Source: Phycisphaerae bacterium (lineage in GTDB: Bacteria > Planctomycetota > Phycisphaerae > Phycisphaerales > Phycisphaeraceae). From it: 36,459 nt of DNA. Location of the stretch: the NCBI GenBank assembly GCA_030426385.1, contig JAUHYI010000047.1:1-36459 (forward strand), read 5' to 3'. Every line of letters starts with the position of its first letter. Position 1 is the first letter of the stretch. The translations under genes were made by a program, and so were the position numbers. Under the pieces are notes generated by a model, which did no database searches, was not told the origin of the DNA, and saw only the letters and a program-made list of their open reading frames with translations. Positions 18,101-26,276 of the stretch are shown here, piece by piece.

Positions 18101-18272
18101 CGGTGCTTGCGTCACTTGCCGTCGCAGACTCGGTCTCGGTCTCGGTACTTGAAACGGTTTCTTCGCTTACCGCGTTTTCTTCGCTTGAAGCACTTTCTTC
18201 AGGAATTTCAGGGGTGCTAAGGGGGGCACTCGAGGGGGTGCTGGGATTACCAGCGTTTTCATTTTCGGACAT
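15162..18272 (-). CDS. rne: Ribonuclease E/G family endoribonuclease with long disordered arms
   Basis: This is a single-strand endoribonuclease for mRNA turnover and stable RNA processing. Of 1036 residues, the first ~136 are Glu/Ser-rich linker (including a run of nine Ser). The conserved core begins at MIINYIPGEECRIAL, with an S1 domain (GNIYKGRVTNVEPSIQAAF), the catalytic aspartates in VAIDVNSGKSRENK and GGVIVNDLIDM, and the zinc-link CDAC. The C-terminal ~400 residues are acidic/Ser/Asn-rich and disordered, interrupted by three Arg-rich patches near residues 737, 836 and 932. Such patches bind RNA in E. coli RNase E, though these sequences are not homologous by eye. A shorter start at residue 137 is possible. 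It is the first gene of rne-dxr-rseP, with a stop/start overlap with dxr. The leader contains a hairpin next to the AUG. Confidence 0.92.
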   Translation of the reverse strand: MSENENAGNPSTPSSAPLSTPEIPEESASSEENAVSEETVSSTETETESATASDASTADDNSESASPTRKSSSRPANKSASDSGADSSSGTSSSSSSSSSRSSSASSASNGSRGTSGSSSSSGSSGSSGSAAAKSEMIINYIPGEECRIALITNNKLEELYQERASSDLHVGNIYKGRVTNVEPSIQAAFIDFGLERNGFLHISDLHPMYFPGADKEEVERVGMKTPRRDRPPIQKCLRRGQDILVQVLKEGISTKGPTLTSYLSIPGRFIVMMPFMERLGVTRKVEDDEARREMRKILDELNPPAGFGFIVRTAGMGRNKTELKRDLAYLQRLWKSIEQRRKNARRVGELYAESDLVVRTIRDVFTTDIERIIVDDPIAAQRASDFLSIANPRAASRVYLYNEPTPIFEKFDIERQIDHISAREVPLPSGGSLVIEQTEALVAIDVNSGKSRENKDAETTAYKTNLEACDEICRQLRLRDLGGVIVNDLIDMRHMRHRRELETRFRNNLKNDRARTRVSTISTFGILEMTRQRMRPSLNTAMVKECDACAGLGHVKSPESVVLDVMRRLAVVLQHPKVDRVELTISPDVAFQLLNRKRSQLTDVERRFKKRVLVRVGGGRIDHLTIDAYDINGNVVTASGKRINQKPELEAVAPTPMSQLDILEDEPADELVESELDETMTDQSASGSSGSADGVDDVHGTNDGDGADADASSGRSRTTGNDDNRDGSGQDKPRRRRRRRGGRKHRRIEGEESSESGYGENDASADAENRDSQTGNADGEYSDGQTRDSNESTSERTDEKSESSNSSDSPETAGRDSVAAFDENGDPIKPKRRRRRGGRRHRRNRDGNHEQDGESGDGSTNGNLDTATESSQSSTSDSGDSEHANNAANSNTSNQVSDGLFEQGDRGDSHNESQDDSHSDSDSEAKPKRRRRRRRRGSGNGSSNRDGNSSSEGSNGNAKSTDQSDHTDAAPIVTSNGYSNKIHAVGDTTPANSPGNIADKKKAGDESSSTSSAKSSASKSVTETDHKNDTENTSA

Positions 18273-18620
18273 GGTTGCGTACTACATGCAATGTAGCGCA
18301 GTCAATGCGATTCAACGGTCAGGCGATCGGCCGACTTCTCATGGGCTTGGTCTTGGACATAGCCATGATCATGGGCGTGATCGAATGTTGTCGACGCGCG
18401 TTGGTGCGTCACTTTGCAATCCTTTGCGTTACGGCCTCCGGCTCCAGTCAGCGTTGATTAGCTTGGACGAGCGGCGGGGCCTGGCTTAATTGTTGTCCCG
18501 ATTTACGTATTGCGTAGCAAGGGTCGGCGATGAGGGTGCGTGTCGATTCTTTCTTGTTTTTCAGGCACGTGCGAGTTCGCTTGGTTTCTAAAAATTCAGC
18601 GTTCTGCTCTGCTCATCGGC
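18273..18620. other. Non-coding interval between ptsI and rne
   Basis: These 348 bases separate the ptsI stop from the rne start, both minus strand. Small frames occur, but none has a ribosome-binding site or recognisable product. The rne-proximal end holds the hairpin at 18276-18300. I saw no tRNA, riboswitch consensus or clear terminator, and the stretch probably contains the rne promoter and leader. Confidence 0.6.
18276..18300 (-). promoter_or_regulatory. Hairpin abutting the rne start codon
   Basis: On the rne mRNA strand, TGCG-CTACAT-TGC-ATGTAG-TA-CGCA can fold into a 10-bp stem (4 + 6 bp, two-base bulge) with a three-base loop. It ends 3 bases before the AUG at 18272. No Shine-Dalgarno sequence is visible outside it. 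Its position suggests control of rne translation or stability. The folding is read by eye. Confidence 0.5.
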
Positions 18621-20396
18621 TCAACCGATTGCGATGGACCGTCCATCAGCAACATCGGGGAGGACTTTTCTCAATTCGTCTCTTAAAAAATTCAATACCT
18701 GTCGATCCGAGTCGAACGTACTGGCTTTACGAGCAACGCGTTTGCATTGTTCGACCGTGACCGCTCGAATCACATTTTTAATCTCCGGCAGGGCGGGCGG
18801 GGTCATCGATAGATTCCGCAAGCCACATCCTATCAGCAACATGGCAAACGCCGGATCGCCTGCCATTTCTCCACATAGACCCAGCTCCACTTTTTCCCTG
18901 TTGGACACCCGGGCCACATCCTTGATCAGTTGCAAAACCGCTGGATGTGCCCCTGAGTATAGACTAGCGATGCGTTCATTGGAACGGTCGACCGCTACAG
19001 TATACTGGATTAAATCGTTGGTGCCGATGGAAAAGAAGTCTGCTTCACGACTTAGGGCTTTGGCCTGAATCGCCGCTGACGGCACTTCGATCATGATTCC
19101 CACAGGAATATCACGGCGGAATTCAACCCCCTGGTCTTCCAGGTCCTCCATCACGTCCTGCAAAATCATCTTGGCCTGACGCAATTCCATCACATTGCTG
19201 ATCAGCGGAAACATGATTTTCAGGGGACCATGCACCGACGCTCGCAGGATCGCTCGCAGTTGGGTCTGGAATAGCGGCAAATGTTGCAAACACAAGCGAA
19301 TGGATCGGCAACCCAGAAACGGATTGCGCTCGTTGAGGTCGATAATCGGCGGCCCGTCATAGCCCACCAATTTATCTGCCCCCAGGTCCAGCGTACGGAT
19401 GGTCAAGGGTTTGCCATCGAGTGCCAGCAAGGTTTCCACATACGCGTTGTAATGATCCTCTTCGGTGGGCTCGCTGTCGGCCGAGAGGTATAAAAATTCT
19501 GTGCGATACAGACCGATGCCGACTGCGCCTTTACTCACCGCAGTGGCGACTTCATCCGGAAATTCTATGTTGGCTTGCAACGTGATCGGCGTGCCGTCTT
19601 TGGTCACCGCGGGCAATTGCGCCAAACCACCCAGGGAACTTTCAAACCGTTCGAGCTTGCGCACATACTGACGGTATTCCATCAGCTTGGCCGCATCCGG
19701 ATTGACCACCACGCAACCGCGATTCCCATCGATGATGAGCGTATCGCCCGTGGCCACATTCGACGTGATGTCTTCCAGTCCGACCACTGCGGGAATACCC
19801 AGTGCATGAGCCATGATCGCTGTGTGACTCGTACGACCGCCCGCATCGGTGGCGATGGCTTTGATTTTATCTTTGTCCAGCGCCGCGGTTTGCGAGGGTG
19901 TTAAATCGTGAGCCACGATCGCGGCAGTGCCACTGATCTGGTTGAGTTCTTTGCGGGCTGATCCAATCAGTAACGCCAACACGCGTTGTTGCAGATCGAG
20001 CACATCAGTACCACGTTCGCGGAAATAGGCATTGTCGAGATTTTTATATTTTTCAGCATTGCGCTGCATCACGAAATAGACCGCGTATTCCGCTGTCACC
20101 CGGTCTTCTTCGATCATCATCACAAACTGATCCGTCAGATGCGGATCGCGAATCATGCCGAGGTGAAAATCGAAAATGCGAGCCAGGTCTTCACCCAGCT
20201 TCGCCGATGCCACGTCGCGTTGATGTTGGATATCTTCGGCGGCCTGATCCAATGATTTTTTCAACCGATCGACTTCTTCGGCCACCATCGAGGGTGGCAC
20301 AATCCGCCTGGGCACACGGCTATCAGTCGCGTCCACAACGAACGCTTTGGTGATTGCCACGCCGGGCGAAACCGGGATGCCTTGTTGAATGATCAT
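18621..20396 (-). CDS. ptsI: Phosphoenolpyruvate-protein phosphotransferase (PTS enzyme I)
   Basis: Enzyme I takes phosphate from phosphoenolpyruvate and passes it to HPr, starting the phosphotransferase cascade in the cytoplasm. The 591-residue length is normal. The phospho-accepting histidine is His 191 in DAGGRTSHTAIMAHALGIP. The PEP-binding domain shows GIGLYRTEFLYL, RTLDLGADK, FLGCRSIRLCL, MFPLISNVMELRQA and the catalytic-Cys segment ELGLCGEMAGD. The ATG at 20396 begins MIIQQGIPVSPGVA, the usual family start. No ptsH or EII gene is adjacent, so whether this supports sugar uptake or a regulatory PTS cannot be said. It follows metK on the same strand by 151 bp. Confidence 0.97.
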   Translation of the reverse strand: MIIQQGIPVSPGVAITKAFVVDATDSRVPRRIVPPSMVAEEVDRLKKSLDQAAEDIQHQRDVASAKLGEDLARIFDFHLGMIRDPHLTDQFVMMIEEDRVTAEYAVYFVMQRNAEKYKNLDNAYFRERGTDVLDLQQRVLALLIGSARKELNQISGTAAIVAHDLTPSQTAALDKDKIKAIATDAGGRTSHTAIMAHALGIPAVVGLEDITSNVATGDTLIIDGNRGCVVVNPDAAKLMEYRQYVRKLERFESSLGGLAQLPAVTKDGTPITLQANIEFPDEVATAVSKGAVGIGLYRTEFLYLSADSEPTEEDHYNAYVETLLALDGKPLTIRTLDLGADKLVGYDGPPIIDLNERNPFLGCRSIRLCLQHLPLFQTQLRAILRASVHGPLKIMFPLISNVMELRQAKMILQDVMEDLEDQGVEFRRDIPVGIMIEVPSAAIQAKALSREADFFSIGTNDLIQYTVAVDRSNERIASLYSGAHPAVLQLIKDVARVSNREKVELGLCGEMAGDPAFAMLLIGCGLRNLSMTPPALPEIKNVIRAVTVEQCKRVARKASTFDSDRQVLNFLRDELRKVLPDVADGRSIAIG

Positions 20397-20477
20397 GGTC
20401 TGATATTAGCGAGATGTTCGCGCGGGGACGAGTCGGGGTATCCATCAATGTCCTGGATGTGGATACGTGACCACACA

Positions 20478-20506
20478 GGACGGGCCTTCATACATCGGCC
20501 CGATCC
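20478..20506 (-). terminator. Inverted repeat downstream of metK
   Basis: CGGGCC (20481-20486) and GGCCCG (20497-20502) form a 6-bp GC stem with a 10-base loop. It is extended by three more pairs past a one-base bulge. It lies between the metK stop and the ptsI start. There is no T-run on either side, so it may be a weak or Rho-assisted terminator or a leader hairpin for ptsI. Confidence 0.35.
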
Positions 20507-20547
20507 CATCCTGCCTCGAACGATATTCCCGATTAACCCGCGATTGG

Positions 20548-21810
20548 TTACACACCCGCTGCTTTTCGCAGCTTGGCAGCCATATCGGTCTTTTCCCAGG
20601 TAAATGTGGCGTAGCTCTTGCTACCGACTTTAATCTTACCGGGCTTACGACCGAAGTGGCCATGCGCTGCGGTCGGCGAGAAAATCGGAGCTTTGAGCTT
20701 CAGGTGCTTGAGAATGCCACTTGGGGTCAGTGGGAAAAATTCGCGAACCAGTTTGCTGATCAGCGCTTCGTCGACCTTGTTCGTGCCGAAAGTGTCCACG
20801 TGCACCGAAGTTGGCTCAGGCACACCAATGGCATACGACAGTTGCACTTCACATTGATCAGCAAGTTTGGCCGCGACGATGTTCTTCGCCACGTAACGCG
20901 CCATGTAAGCGGCTGAGCGGTCGACCTTGGATGGGTCCTTGCCGGAGAATGCACCGCCACCATGACGGCCGCGACCGCCGTAGGTGTCGACGATGATCTT
21001 ACGGCCGGTCAGGCCCACGTCACCGTGTGGGCCACCAATTTCGAATTGGCCGGTGGGGTTAACGTGGATCGTCACCTTCTTGGCATCGTACATGGCCTTG
21101 GGCATCACAGGGTTGATGATGTGCTTGATGACCTGCTTTTTCAGCTCGGCCTGTTTCTTGGCACCGTTCCAGTCGGCGGTGTGCTGTGTCGACAACACAA
21201 TCGTGTCGATGCGCACAGGCTTATTGGTTTTCTTGTCATAAGCCACCGTGACCTGACTTTTCGCGTCGGGACGCAGACCTTTGATTTTGCCGGAGACGCG
21301 CACCTTGGCATGTTGTTCGACCAGTCGGTGTGACAGATCAATCGGCAGCGGCATCAGCGTGGCGGTTTCCCGACAGGCGAAGCCAAACATCAGACCTTGA
21401 TCGCCCGCGCCCTGTTCCTTGTGCATGCCTGAACCTTCGGTCACGCCCATGGAAATGTCAGCCGACTGGCTGTGCATCACGCGAAGCACGCCACAGGTAT
21501 CGGCGTCAAATTTCATCCCTAGGTCACCGGCATAACCAATGTCACGCAGCGTTTGGCGAATGGTGTCTTCAGCATTGTTCAAAGCTTCGACAGCTTTTTG
21601 ATTGTGCACGGTGATTTCACCGCCGACGACGACCAGGCCAGTGGTACACATGGTTTCGCAAGCCACGCGAGCTTGGCTATCCACGGCCAACAGGCTATCG
21701 AGAATCGCATCGGACACTTGGTCGGACACCTTGTCGGGGTGACCCATCGATACAGATTCACTGGTAAATAGGTACTGATTGGCGGCTAATGATTTGGCTG
21801 ATTTGGCCAT
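20548..21810 (-). CDS. metK: S-adenosylmethionine synthetase
   Basis: MetK makes S-adenosylmethionine from methionine and ATP in the cytoplasm. The 420-residue protein has [20 protein letters not shown] (ATP/methionine site), [33 protein letters not shown] (the phosphate-binding glycine/lysine loop) and [16 protein letters not shown] chose ATG at 21810 because AAGGA sits about 11 bases upstream and MAKSAKSL runs straight into the conserved start. A TTG-initiated frame reaching 21921 would add a basic tail with no support. It is slightly longer than the E. coli enzyme (384), from small insertions. It is divergent from the coiled-coil gene at 22100. Confidence 0.96.
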   Translation of the reverse strand: MAKSAKSLAANQYLFTSESVSMGHPDKVSDQVSDAILDSLLAVDSQARVACETMCTTGLVVVGGEITVHNQKAVEALNNAEDTIRQTLRDIGYAGDLGMKFDADTCGVLRVMHSQSADISMGVTEGSGMHKEQGAGDQGLMFGFACRETATLMPLPIDLSHRLVEQHAKVRVSGKIKGLRPDAKSQVTVAYDKKTNKPVRIDTIVLSTQHTADWNGAKKQAELKKQVIKHIINPVMPKAMYDAKKVTIHVNPTGQFEIGGPHGDVGLTGRKIIVDTYGGRGRHGGGAFSGKDPSKVDRSAAYMARYVAKNIVAAKLADQCEVQLSYAIGVPEPTSVHVDTFGTNKVDEALISKLVREFFPLTPSGILKHLKLKAPIFSPTAAHGHFGRKPGKIKVGSKSYATFTWEKTDMAAKLRKAAGV

Positions 21811-22099
21811 GATAAAAATCTTCCTTGATCGCTTGGGTTGCTGTAAAACTAAAAACCGAGGTTTTTTCGGACCCACCTTTTTAGCGGGCGTTTTGCTCCT
21901 TGGCAAACTGACCGGCCGCAAAACCTTGTCCGATAAGTCGAGAATTCTAGGCTATCAGGGGTCTTGCAGGATTTTTTGACGGTGAAAGTCAACGCCTAGC
22001 CGATCATAAAACTCAATGCCCCATCGCATGTCTTCGTGACGACATGTTGCCTTTCAGTTTTTATCCCTTCACCGCCCACTCGCCGCAGGAGGTGCCCTG
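21811..22099. other. Divergent intergenic region metK / coiled-coil gene
   Basis: These 289 bases must hold the promoters of both genes. I see an inverted repeat TTGAC-N7-GTCAA at 21976-21992, usable as an operator or, on either strand, a -35-like TTGACx, but no well-spaced -10. The plus-strand AGGAGG at 22088-22093 is the ribosome-binding site of the gene at 22100. Confidence 0.45.
21851..21870 (-). promoter_or_regulatory. Possible alternative hairpins in the metK leader
   Basis: The metK leader strand reads CCGAAAAAACCTCGGTTTTT. It can form CCGA/TCGG followed directly by a T-run (terminator-like), or AAAAAC/GTTTTT, which would exclude the first. No known SAM riboswitch consensus was recognised. 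Both stems are short, so this is a weak candidate. Confidence 0.25.
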
Positions 22100-23785
22100 G
22101 TGTCCGATTCACAACCTCATTATGACCCACGCATGAATCATTCCCAGGCAACCGGCAACACGCCCCAAAACGGAGCCGGTCTCACTGGTCCCAATGAGTC
22201 CGCGGCGATTGATTTCGCGTCGGCCCGACTGGTTGAAGTGATTCGGCAAGCGGTGGTCGAACGGCAGCGTTTGTCCGAACTGTTGCTACAAGCAGAGAAA
22301 ATTAAAAGCGTGCAACCGGTGGCCGGCGCTGGTCGCGCCCCCATGCACCAACAGCCTACTCAGACAAGGCCATCGCTGGCATCCTTAGCATCTGGCGCAT
22401 CTGCACCCAAGGCGAACGCCGGATCGATTCCACTCGCGGCCATGGATGATGACAAGCATGAACGTGTGCCGGCCGGCTCGTCACGTGCCGAGCATTGGCG
22501 AGCGATGGATGTGGCCGTCTCGCGTAAGCTCGAAAAATTGCAAGCCACCGAAGCAGCGCTTGACGCGCGGCTGGATAAATTGGCTCGGTTTGAAACCAGC
22601 ATTCAGAAATTAATGTCCGGCTTCCAGACCAAGATTGATGAAATGGCCAGTGCTCGCCAGATTAGCACGCGGCTGCAGGAAGAGTTTGCCGCACGCATCG
22701 AACATGCGGCCAATGACGCCGATACCCTGGTGGCCCGAGTGGATGAACGCATCCATGATCAGTTGGGCACGCTCAACAATCGCGAACAGCATTTCATTCA
22801 GAAAACCGATGAACTCGAAGCACGCCTGGAACGGGCGACCGCCGAATCGGATGAGCTGGTGAACACGCGTCTGGAACGTGCGGAACGACAGATCGGCCAA
22901 CGGCTCGATCGTGCTCACGTGCTCGTGTCTGAGCGATTGGATGAGGTGGAAAGCGTCATCGATCGGCGATTGGTAGAAGCGGGCCAGACAGCCACGCAGT
23001 TTAACCATGAGCTTGAACAGCGCATGAACGAATTGCGAGAACAAGTCGAAGCCCAACGCGGTAAATTTGATGGACAATTAAACGACTTGCAAGCCCATGT
23101 GCAACGATCGGTGGCCTCCGCACAAAACCTGATCGGCGAAGAAGCCGGGCGACTGCGAACCTCAGCCGATGAATTGCAGCGACGCGTGACCGAGCAATGC
23201 GAAAATGCCCAGCAACACGCCAACAAAACCATGGCAACCACGGAAACCGAATTGTCCCAGCGCTGTCGAGAACTGGATCAACAGGTGGCTGATGCTCAGC
23301 ACAAGATGACTGAACATGAAAACCACCTGCAAGCGGTGATGGCCAATGTCTTGCGACAGGTTGAAGCCGCCGCAGCCAAAACCGAACCGCGTATTGCATC
23401 GATGGCTGAGGATGCCACGAGCACGATGGATATGGTGCTGCACGATACATTGCAAAAAGCCTGCGAACGGGTGCGACAGATTTCCGAAGATTTTGAACAG
23501 GAATTCAAACAACGCATTGATGGCATCGCGGTCGAAGCGATCGAAAGCGTCAATGGCACGGAGGTCAACCTGCGAGATCGCATCAAACAACTCCGCGAAG
23601 ATGCCACGAGCATGGTCGACATGGTCGAACGACAACTGACACGGCGCATCGACAAACTGGACCCCAAGGCCAACCGCTTGTTGTCGATTCGTCGCCAGCA
23701 ATTGGATCAACTGACCCAACAGATCAAGACGATCGCAGAAATCGAAAAACAACAACCGTCGCAATTTATTGACCCTGCGGCATAA
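22100..23785 (+). CDS. Large coiled-coil protein of unknown function
   Basis: I do not recognise a family. The 561-residue protein has no signal peptide or membrane segment. The first ~150 residues are low complexity (Gln/Pro/Ala/Ser), followed by ~390 residues of nearly continuous amphipathic helix rich in Glu, Arg, Gln, Ala and Leu, as in long coiled coils or apolipoprotein-like bundles. Two related segments, EDATSTMDMVLHDTLQK and EDATSMVDMVERQLTRR, lie about 65 residues apart and suggest an internal duplication. The GTG start at 22100 is well supported by AGGAGG 6 bases upstream. It is a single-gene unit: divergent from metK and closed by a strong terminator. A cytoskeletal, chromosome-associated or scaffold role is possible, but nothing in the sequence decides it. 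Confidence 0.8.
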   Translation: MSDSQPHYDPRMNHSQATGNTPQNGAGLTGPNESAAIDFASARLVEVIRQAVVERQRLSELLLQAEKIKSVQPVAGAGRAPMHQQPTQTRPSLASLASGASAPKANAGSIPLAAMDDDKHERVPAGSSRAEHWRAMDVAVSRKLEKLQATEAALDARLDKLARFETSIQKLMSGFQTKIDEMASARQISTRLQEEFAARIEHAANDADTLVARVDERIHDQLGTLNNREQHFIQKTDELEARLERATAESDELVNTRLERAERQIGQRLDRAHVLVSERLDEVESVIDRRLVEAGQTATQFNHELEQRMNELREQVEAQRGKFDGQLNDLQAHVQRSVASAQNLIGEEAGRLRTSADELQRRVTEQCENAQQHANKTMATTETELSQRCRELDQQVADAQHKMTEHENHLQAVMANVLRQVEAAAAKTEPRIASMAEDATSTMDMVLHDTLQKACERVRQISEDFEQEFKQRIDGIAVEAIESVNGTEVNLRDRIKQLREDATSMVDMVERQLTRRIDKLDPKANRLLSIRRQQLDQLTQQIKTIAEIEKQQPSQFIDPAA

Positions 23786-23815
23786 GCATCGATGAGCCCG
23801 AAAAACCCCCATCCC

Positions 23816-23846
23816 AAGCCCATGGCACCATGCCATGGGTTTTTTT
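23816..23846 (+). terminator. Rho-independent terminator
   Basis: A perfect 9-bp stem CCCATGGCA/TGCCATGGG (23819-23827 with 23831-23839) has a three-base loop. It is extended by a G-T and two A-T pairs and followed by seven T (23840-23846). It ends the coiled-coil gene, 30 bp after its stop, and insulates fumC. Confidence 0.92.
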
Positions 23847-23943
23847 ATGGCCGGGGCATGGCGCGTGCCGGAATGGTCGGTTATTCTATGGATCGTTTAG
23901 AACTGACGTACCGCGTGACCCTATTTTTGAAGAACCGAGCATC

Positions 23944-25350
23944 ATGACCCAATCGAATTCAGCGACCGGCCCAACCCGTATTGAAAAAGATTCCATGGGC
24001 GAAATGCCCGTACCAGCTGACGCGTTGTACGGAGCATCGACCGCCCGAGCGGTGGACAATTTCCCCATCGCGCATCGGCCTGTGCCCGCAGCGGTGATTC
24101 ATGCGTTCGGCCATTTGAAAGCGGCGTGTGCTCAGGCAAATTGTGATCTGGGCAAATTACCTGCCGAGACTGCCAAGGCGATCATCGCCGCAGCCGACGA
24201 AGTGGCCGCGGGCCAACATGACACACACTTCCCCGTGGATGTCTATCAGACCGGCAGCGGCACCAGCACGAACATGAATGCCAATGAGGTGATTGCCAAC
24301 CTGGCCTCGAAAATTTCAGGCGAGAAAATTCACCCCAACGATCATGTGAACATGGGCCAATCGAGTAACGATACATTTCCGACCGCGATGCATATTGCCG
24401 GGGCGTTGTGCGTTCAAAAGGAATTGCTGCCGAAGCTGGAAAAACTGGAACAGGGTTTGAGCGATAAGGCCAAACAATGGGATACGATTGTCAAAATCGG
24501 ACGCACGCATTTAATGGATGCGACGCCGATTCGGGTCGGTCAGGTGTTGTCGGGTTATGCTCAGCAAGCGAAGTACGCGGTATTGCGAGCGGGCTATGCG
24601 TTTGAAGGCATGCGTTTGAATTTGCCGATCGGCGGTACCGCGGTGGGCACAGGGATCAATACCCATCCGGAATTTTCAGGCAAAGTTTGCCAGATATTGA
24701 AACAACGCACGGGGATTGATTTTGCCGAGGCCCAAAACCATCCCGAAGCACAGGCATGTGCCGATTGTTTTGTGCAAGCGCATGCGAGTTTCAAAACCAT
24801 TGCGGTATCACTTTCAAAAATTGCCAACGACATTCGTCACCTGGGATCAGGCCCACGATGCGGGTTAGGGGAATTGGTGTTGCCTGCGATTCAGCCCGGG
24901 TCTTCGATCATGCCCGGCAAAGTGAATCCGGTGATGTGTGAATCAGTGATGCAGGTGGCGTGCCGCGTGATCGGCAATGACGCGACCGTGACGATGGCTG
25001 GCATGGGCGGGGTGGGTTCGATATTTGAATTGAATGTGGCCATGCCGGTGATGATCGATGCGTTTTTGGAAAGCGTGTCGTTGCTAGCCAATGCGTCGAA
25101 CGTGTTCGTGGACAAATTGCTGGTCGGCTTGGAAGTGAACGAAGCGCGTTGTGCGGAATTGCTCGACGCATCATTGATGACCATCACCGCTTTGGCACCC
25201 GAGGTGGGCTATGACAAATGTTCCGCACTGGCCAAGCAGGCTCACAAGGAAAACAAAACGATCAAAGAATTGGTAAGCGAGTTAGAGCTGATGCCTGCGG
25301 CTCGCCTGAATGAGCTGATGGATTATGACAGCATGACCCGGCCCGGTTGA
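23944..25350 (+). CDS. fumC: Class II fumarate hydratase
   Basis: FumC interconverts fumarate and L-malate in the TCA cycle without an iron-sulfur cluster. The 468-residue protein contains YQTGSGTSTNMNANEVIAN, the HVNMGQSSNDTFPTAMH segment, GRTHLMDATPIRVGQ, and the superfamily signature GSSIMPGKVNPVMCE near residues 318-332, the mobile serine loop. Signature and length fit fumarase better than aspartase or argininosuccinate lyase. The start at ATG 23944 gives MTQSNSATGPTRIEKDSMG, with a weak GAAGAA upstream. The Met in DSMGEMPVP is a second option. It has its own promoter region after the terminator at 23816-23846 and converges on the anti-sigma gene, with a hairpin between. Confidence 0.95.
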   Translation: MTQSNSATGPTRIEKDSMGEMPVPADALYGASTARAVDNFPIAHRPVPAAVIHAFGHLKAACAQANCDLGKLPAETAKAIIAAADEVAAGQHDTHFPVDVYQTGSGTSTNMNANEVIANLASKISGEKIHPNDHVNMGQSSNDTFPTAMHIAGALCVQKELLPKLEKLEQGLSDKAKQWDTIVKIGRTHLMDATPIRVGQVLSGYAQQAKYAVLRAGYAFEGMRLNLPIGGTAVGTGINTHPEFSGKVCQILKQRTGIDFAEAQNHPEAQACADCFVQAHASFKTIAVSLSKIANDIRHLGSGPRCGLGELVLPAIQPGSSIMPGKVNPVMCESVMQVACRVIGNDATVTMAGMGGVGSIFELNVAMPVMIDAFLESVSLLANASNVFVDKLLVGLEVNEARCAELLDASLMTITALAPEVGYDKCSALAKQAHKENKTIKELVSELELMPAARLNELMDYDSMTRPG

Positions 25351-25375
25351 TTGCTCGTGCTTTGATTCATGTTAG

Positions 25376-25395
25376 CCCCCGGTGAATACCGGGGG
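25376..25395. terminator. Hairpin between convergent fumC and anti-sigma gene
   Basis: CCCCCGGT and ACCGGGGG form a perfect 8-bp stem with a GAAT loop. It lies 25 bp after the fumC stop and 49 bp beyond the anti-sigma stop on the other strand, so it could serve both. There is no T-run on either side, which makes efficiency uncertain. Confidence 0.6.
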
Positions 25396-25444
25396 TTGGT
25401 GTGAGGGAAAATTTTAGAACGCACGCCTTTTAATGGAACTGGCA

Positions 25445-26272
25445 TTAGAACGTAATTTGCGAGGCGATCTGGGCGAGGGATTGGTCGGTGGTCTGGTCGG
25501 GGTCGCCCATGACGCATAGCCATCGGTCATTGTGGTTCGCCATCATCATGCGGGTGTTGTTGAGTTGGTGGCCGAAGTATTCGCGGTTATCGATGGTGAT
25601 GGTTTGGCCCATGCGATGAGCAAAGTCGGGGGCATCGGTGACAACCAAAGTAATCGGGGCCGTGGTGGGCGGGTTGTCCTGAGATAATTGCAACACAGCC
25701 ACTGCCACCAATCGCCCCTGAACATTGGCGAGGCAACAGGATTGGATTTGCAGGTTGTTTAATATGTTGGGTGATTCATTGGATAAAGCATGGGGTAAGG
25801 CGGGGGTGGTGTTTTGTTGTTGAGCCAAAGCAGCATTGACGTCAGCGATAGTGGCAGCCGGTGCGATTGGAAATCGCCCTTGAATCAAATCGTGATGCAA
25901 TTGCGACAGATTGAAAGTTCTGGCAGTGGCCTGAGGGGGATTTGTGCTGAGCACGATGAATAGCGTGGTCACGATGGTGAGCGTCGCCGCGAGACTTGCC
26001 AACGTTTTCACCGTGAACCAACGTGAAATACGAAAAGTCAACGGCACATCATCCGCAGCACGTTTATCAGCATGGATGCGAGTCATAGGCGCATCGGGAT
26101 CAAGGAGAGGGACGATTTGTGATTCGAGTTGTTGATCAAGTTGTTGCGCAAGACGCGTGACATCGATCAGACGTTCGCTGAATTGCGCCAAGCGGCGCGC
26201 GGTGGCCGTATCGAGTTCATCGAAGTTGTTGCGCTGCGGTTCGGGTTGTTGGGGTTCGTGTGGCTGTGTCAT
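25445..26272 (-). CDS. Putative membrane anti-sigma factor
   Basis: The 275-residue protein has a cytoplasmic N-terminus (Gln/Pro-rich, then a helical segment TARRLAQFSERLIDVTRLAQ), one membrane helix at ~90-109 (TLASLAATLTIVTTLFIVLS) and an outer domain of ~165 residues. Position and topology fit an anti-sigma factor for the ECF gene 4 bp upstream. No HxxxCxxC zinc-binding motif is present. The outer domain holds Cys179-Cys180 (IQSCCLANVQGR) and a cluster RMMMANHNDRWLCVMGD (Met 242-244, His 247, Cys 253, Met 255) that could bind copper or silver. This is inference. The start at 26272 is supported by AGGAG at 26282-26286. Longer in-frame starts would lie inside the sigma gene. Confidence 0.7.
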   Translation of the reverse strand: MTQPHEPQQPEPQRNNFDELDTATARRLAQFSERLIDVTRLAQQLDQQLESQIVPLLDPDAPMTRIHADKRAADDVPLTFRISRWFTVKTLASLAATLTIVTTLFIVLSTNPPQATARTFNLSQLHHDLIQGRFPIAPAATIADVNAALAQQQNTTPALPHALSNESPNILNNLQIQSCCLANVQGRLVAVAVLQLSQDNPPTTAPITLVVTDAPDFAHRMGQTITIDNREYFGHQLNNTRMMMANHNDRWLCVMGDPDQTTDQSLAQIASQITF

Positions 26273-26276
26273 GGTT

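Noticed and set aside
21811-21921. N-terminal extension of metK, or a SAM riboswitch in its leader
   Set aside because: The extension would need a TTG start and has no support, while ATG 21810 has a Shine-Dalgarno sequence. None of the SAM riboswitch core sequences I know is present.
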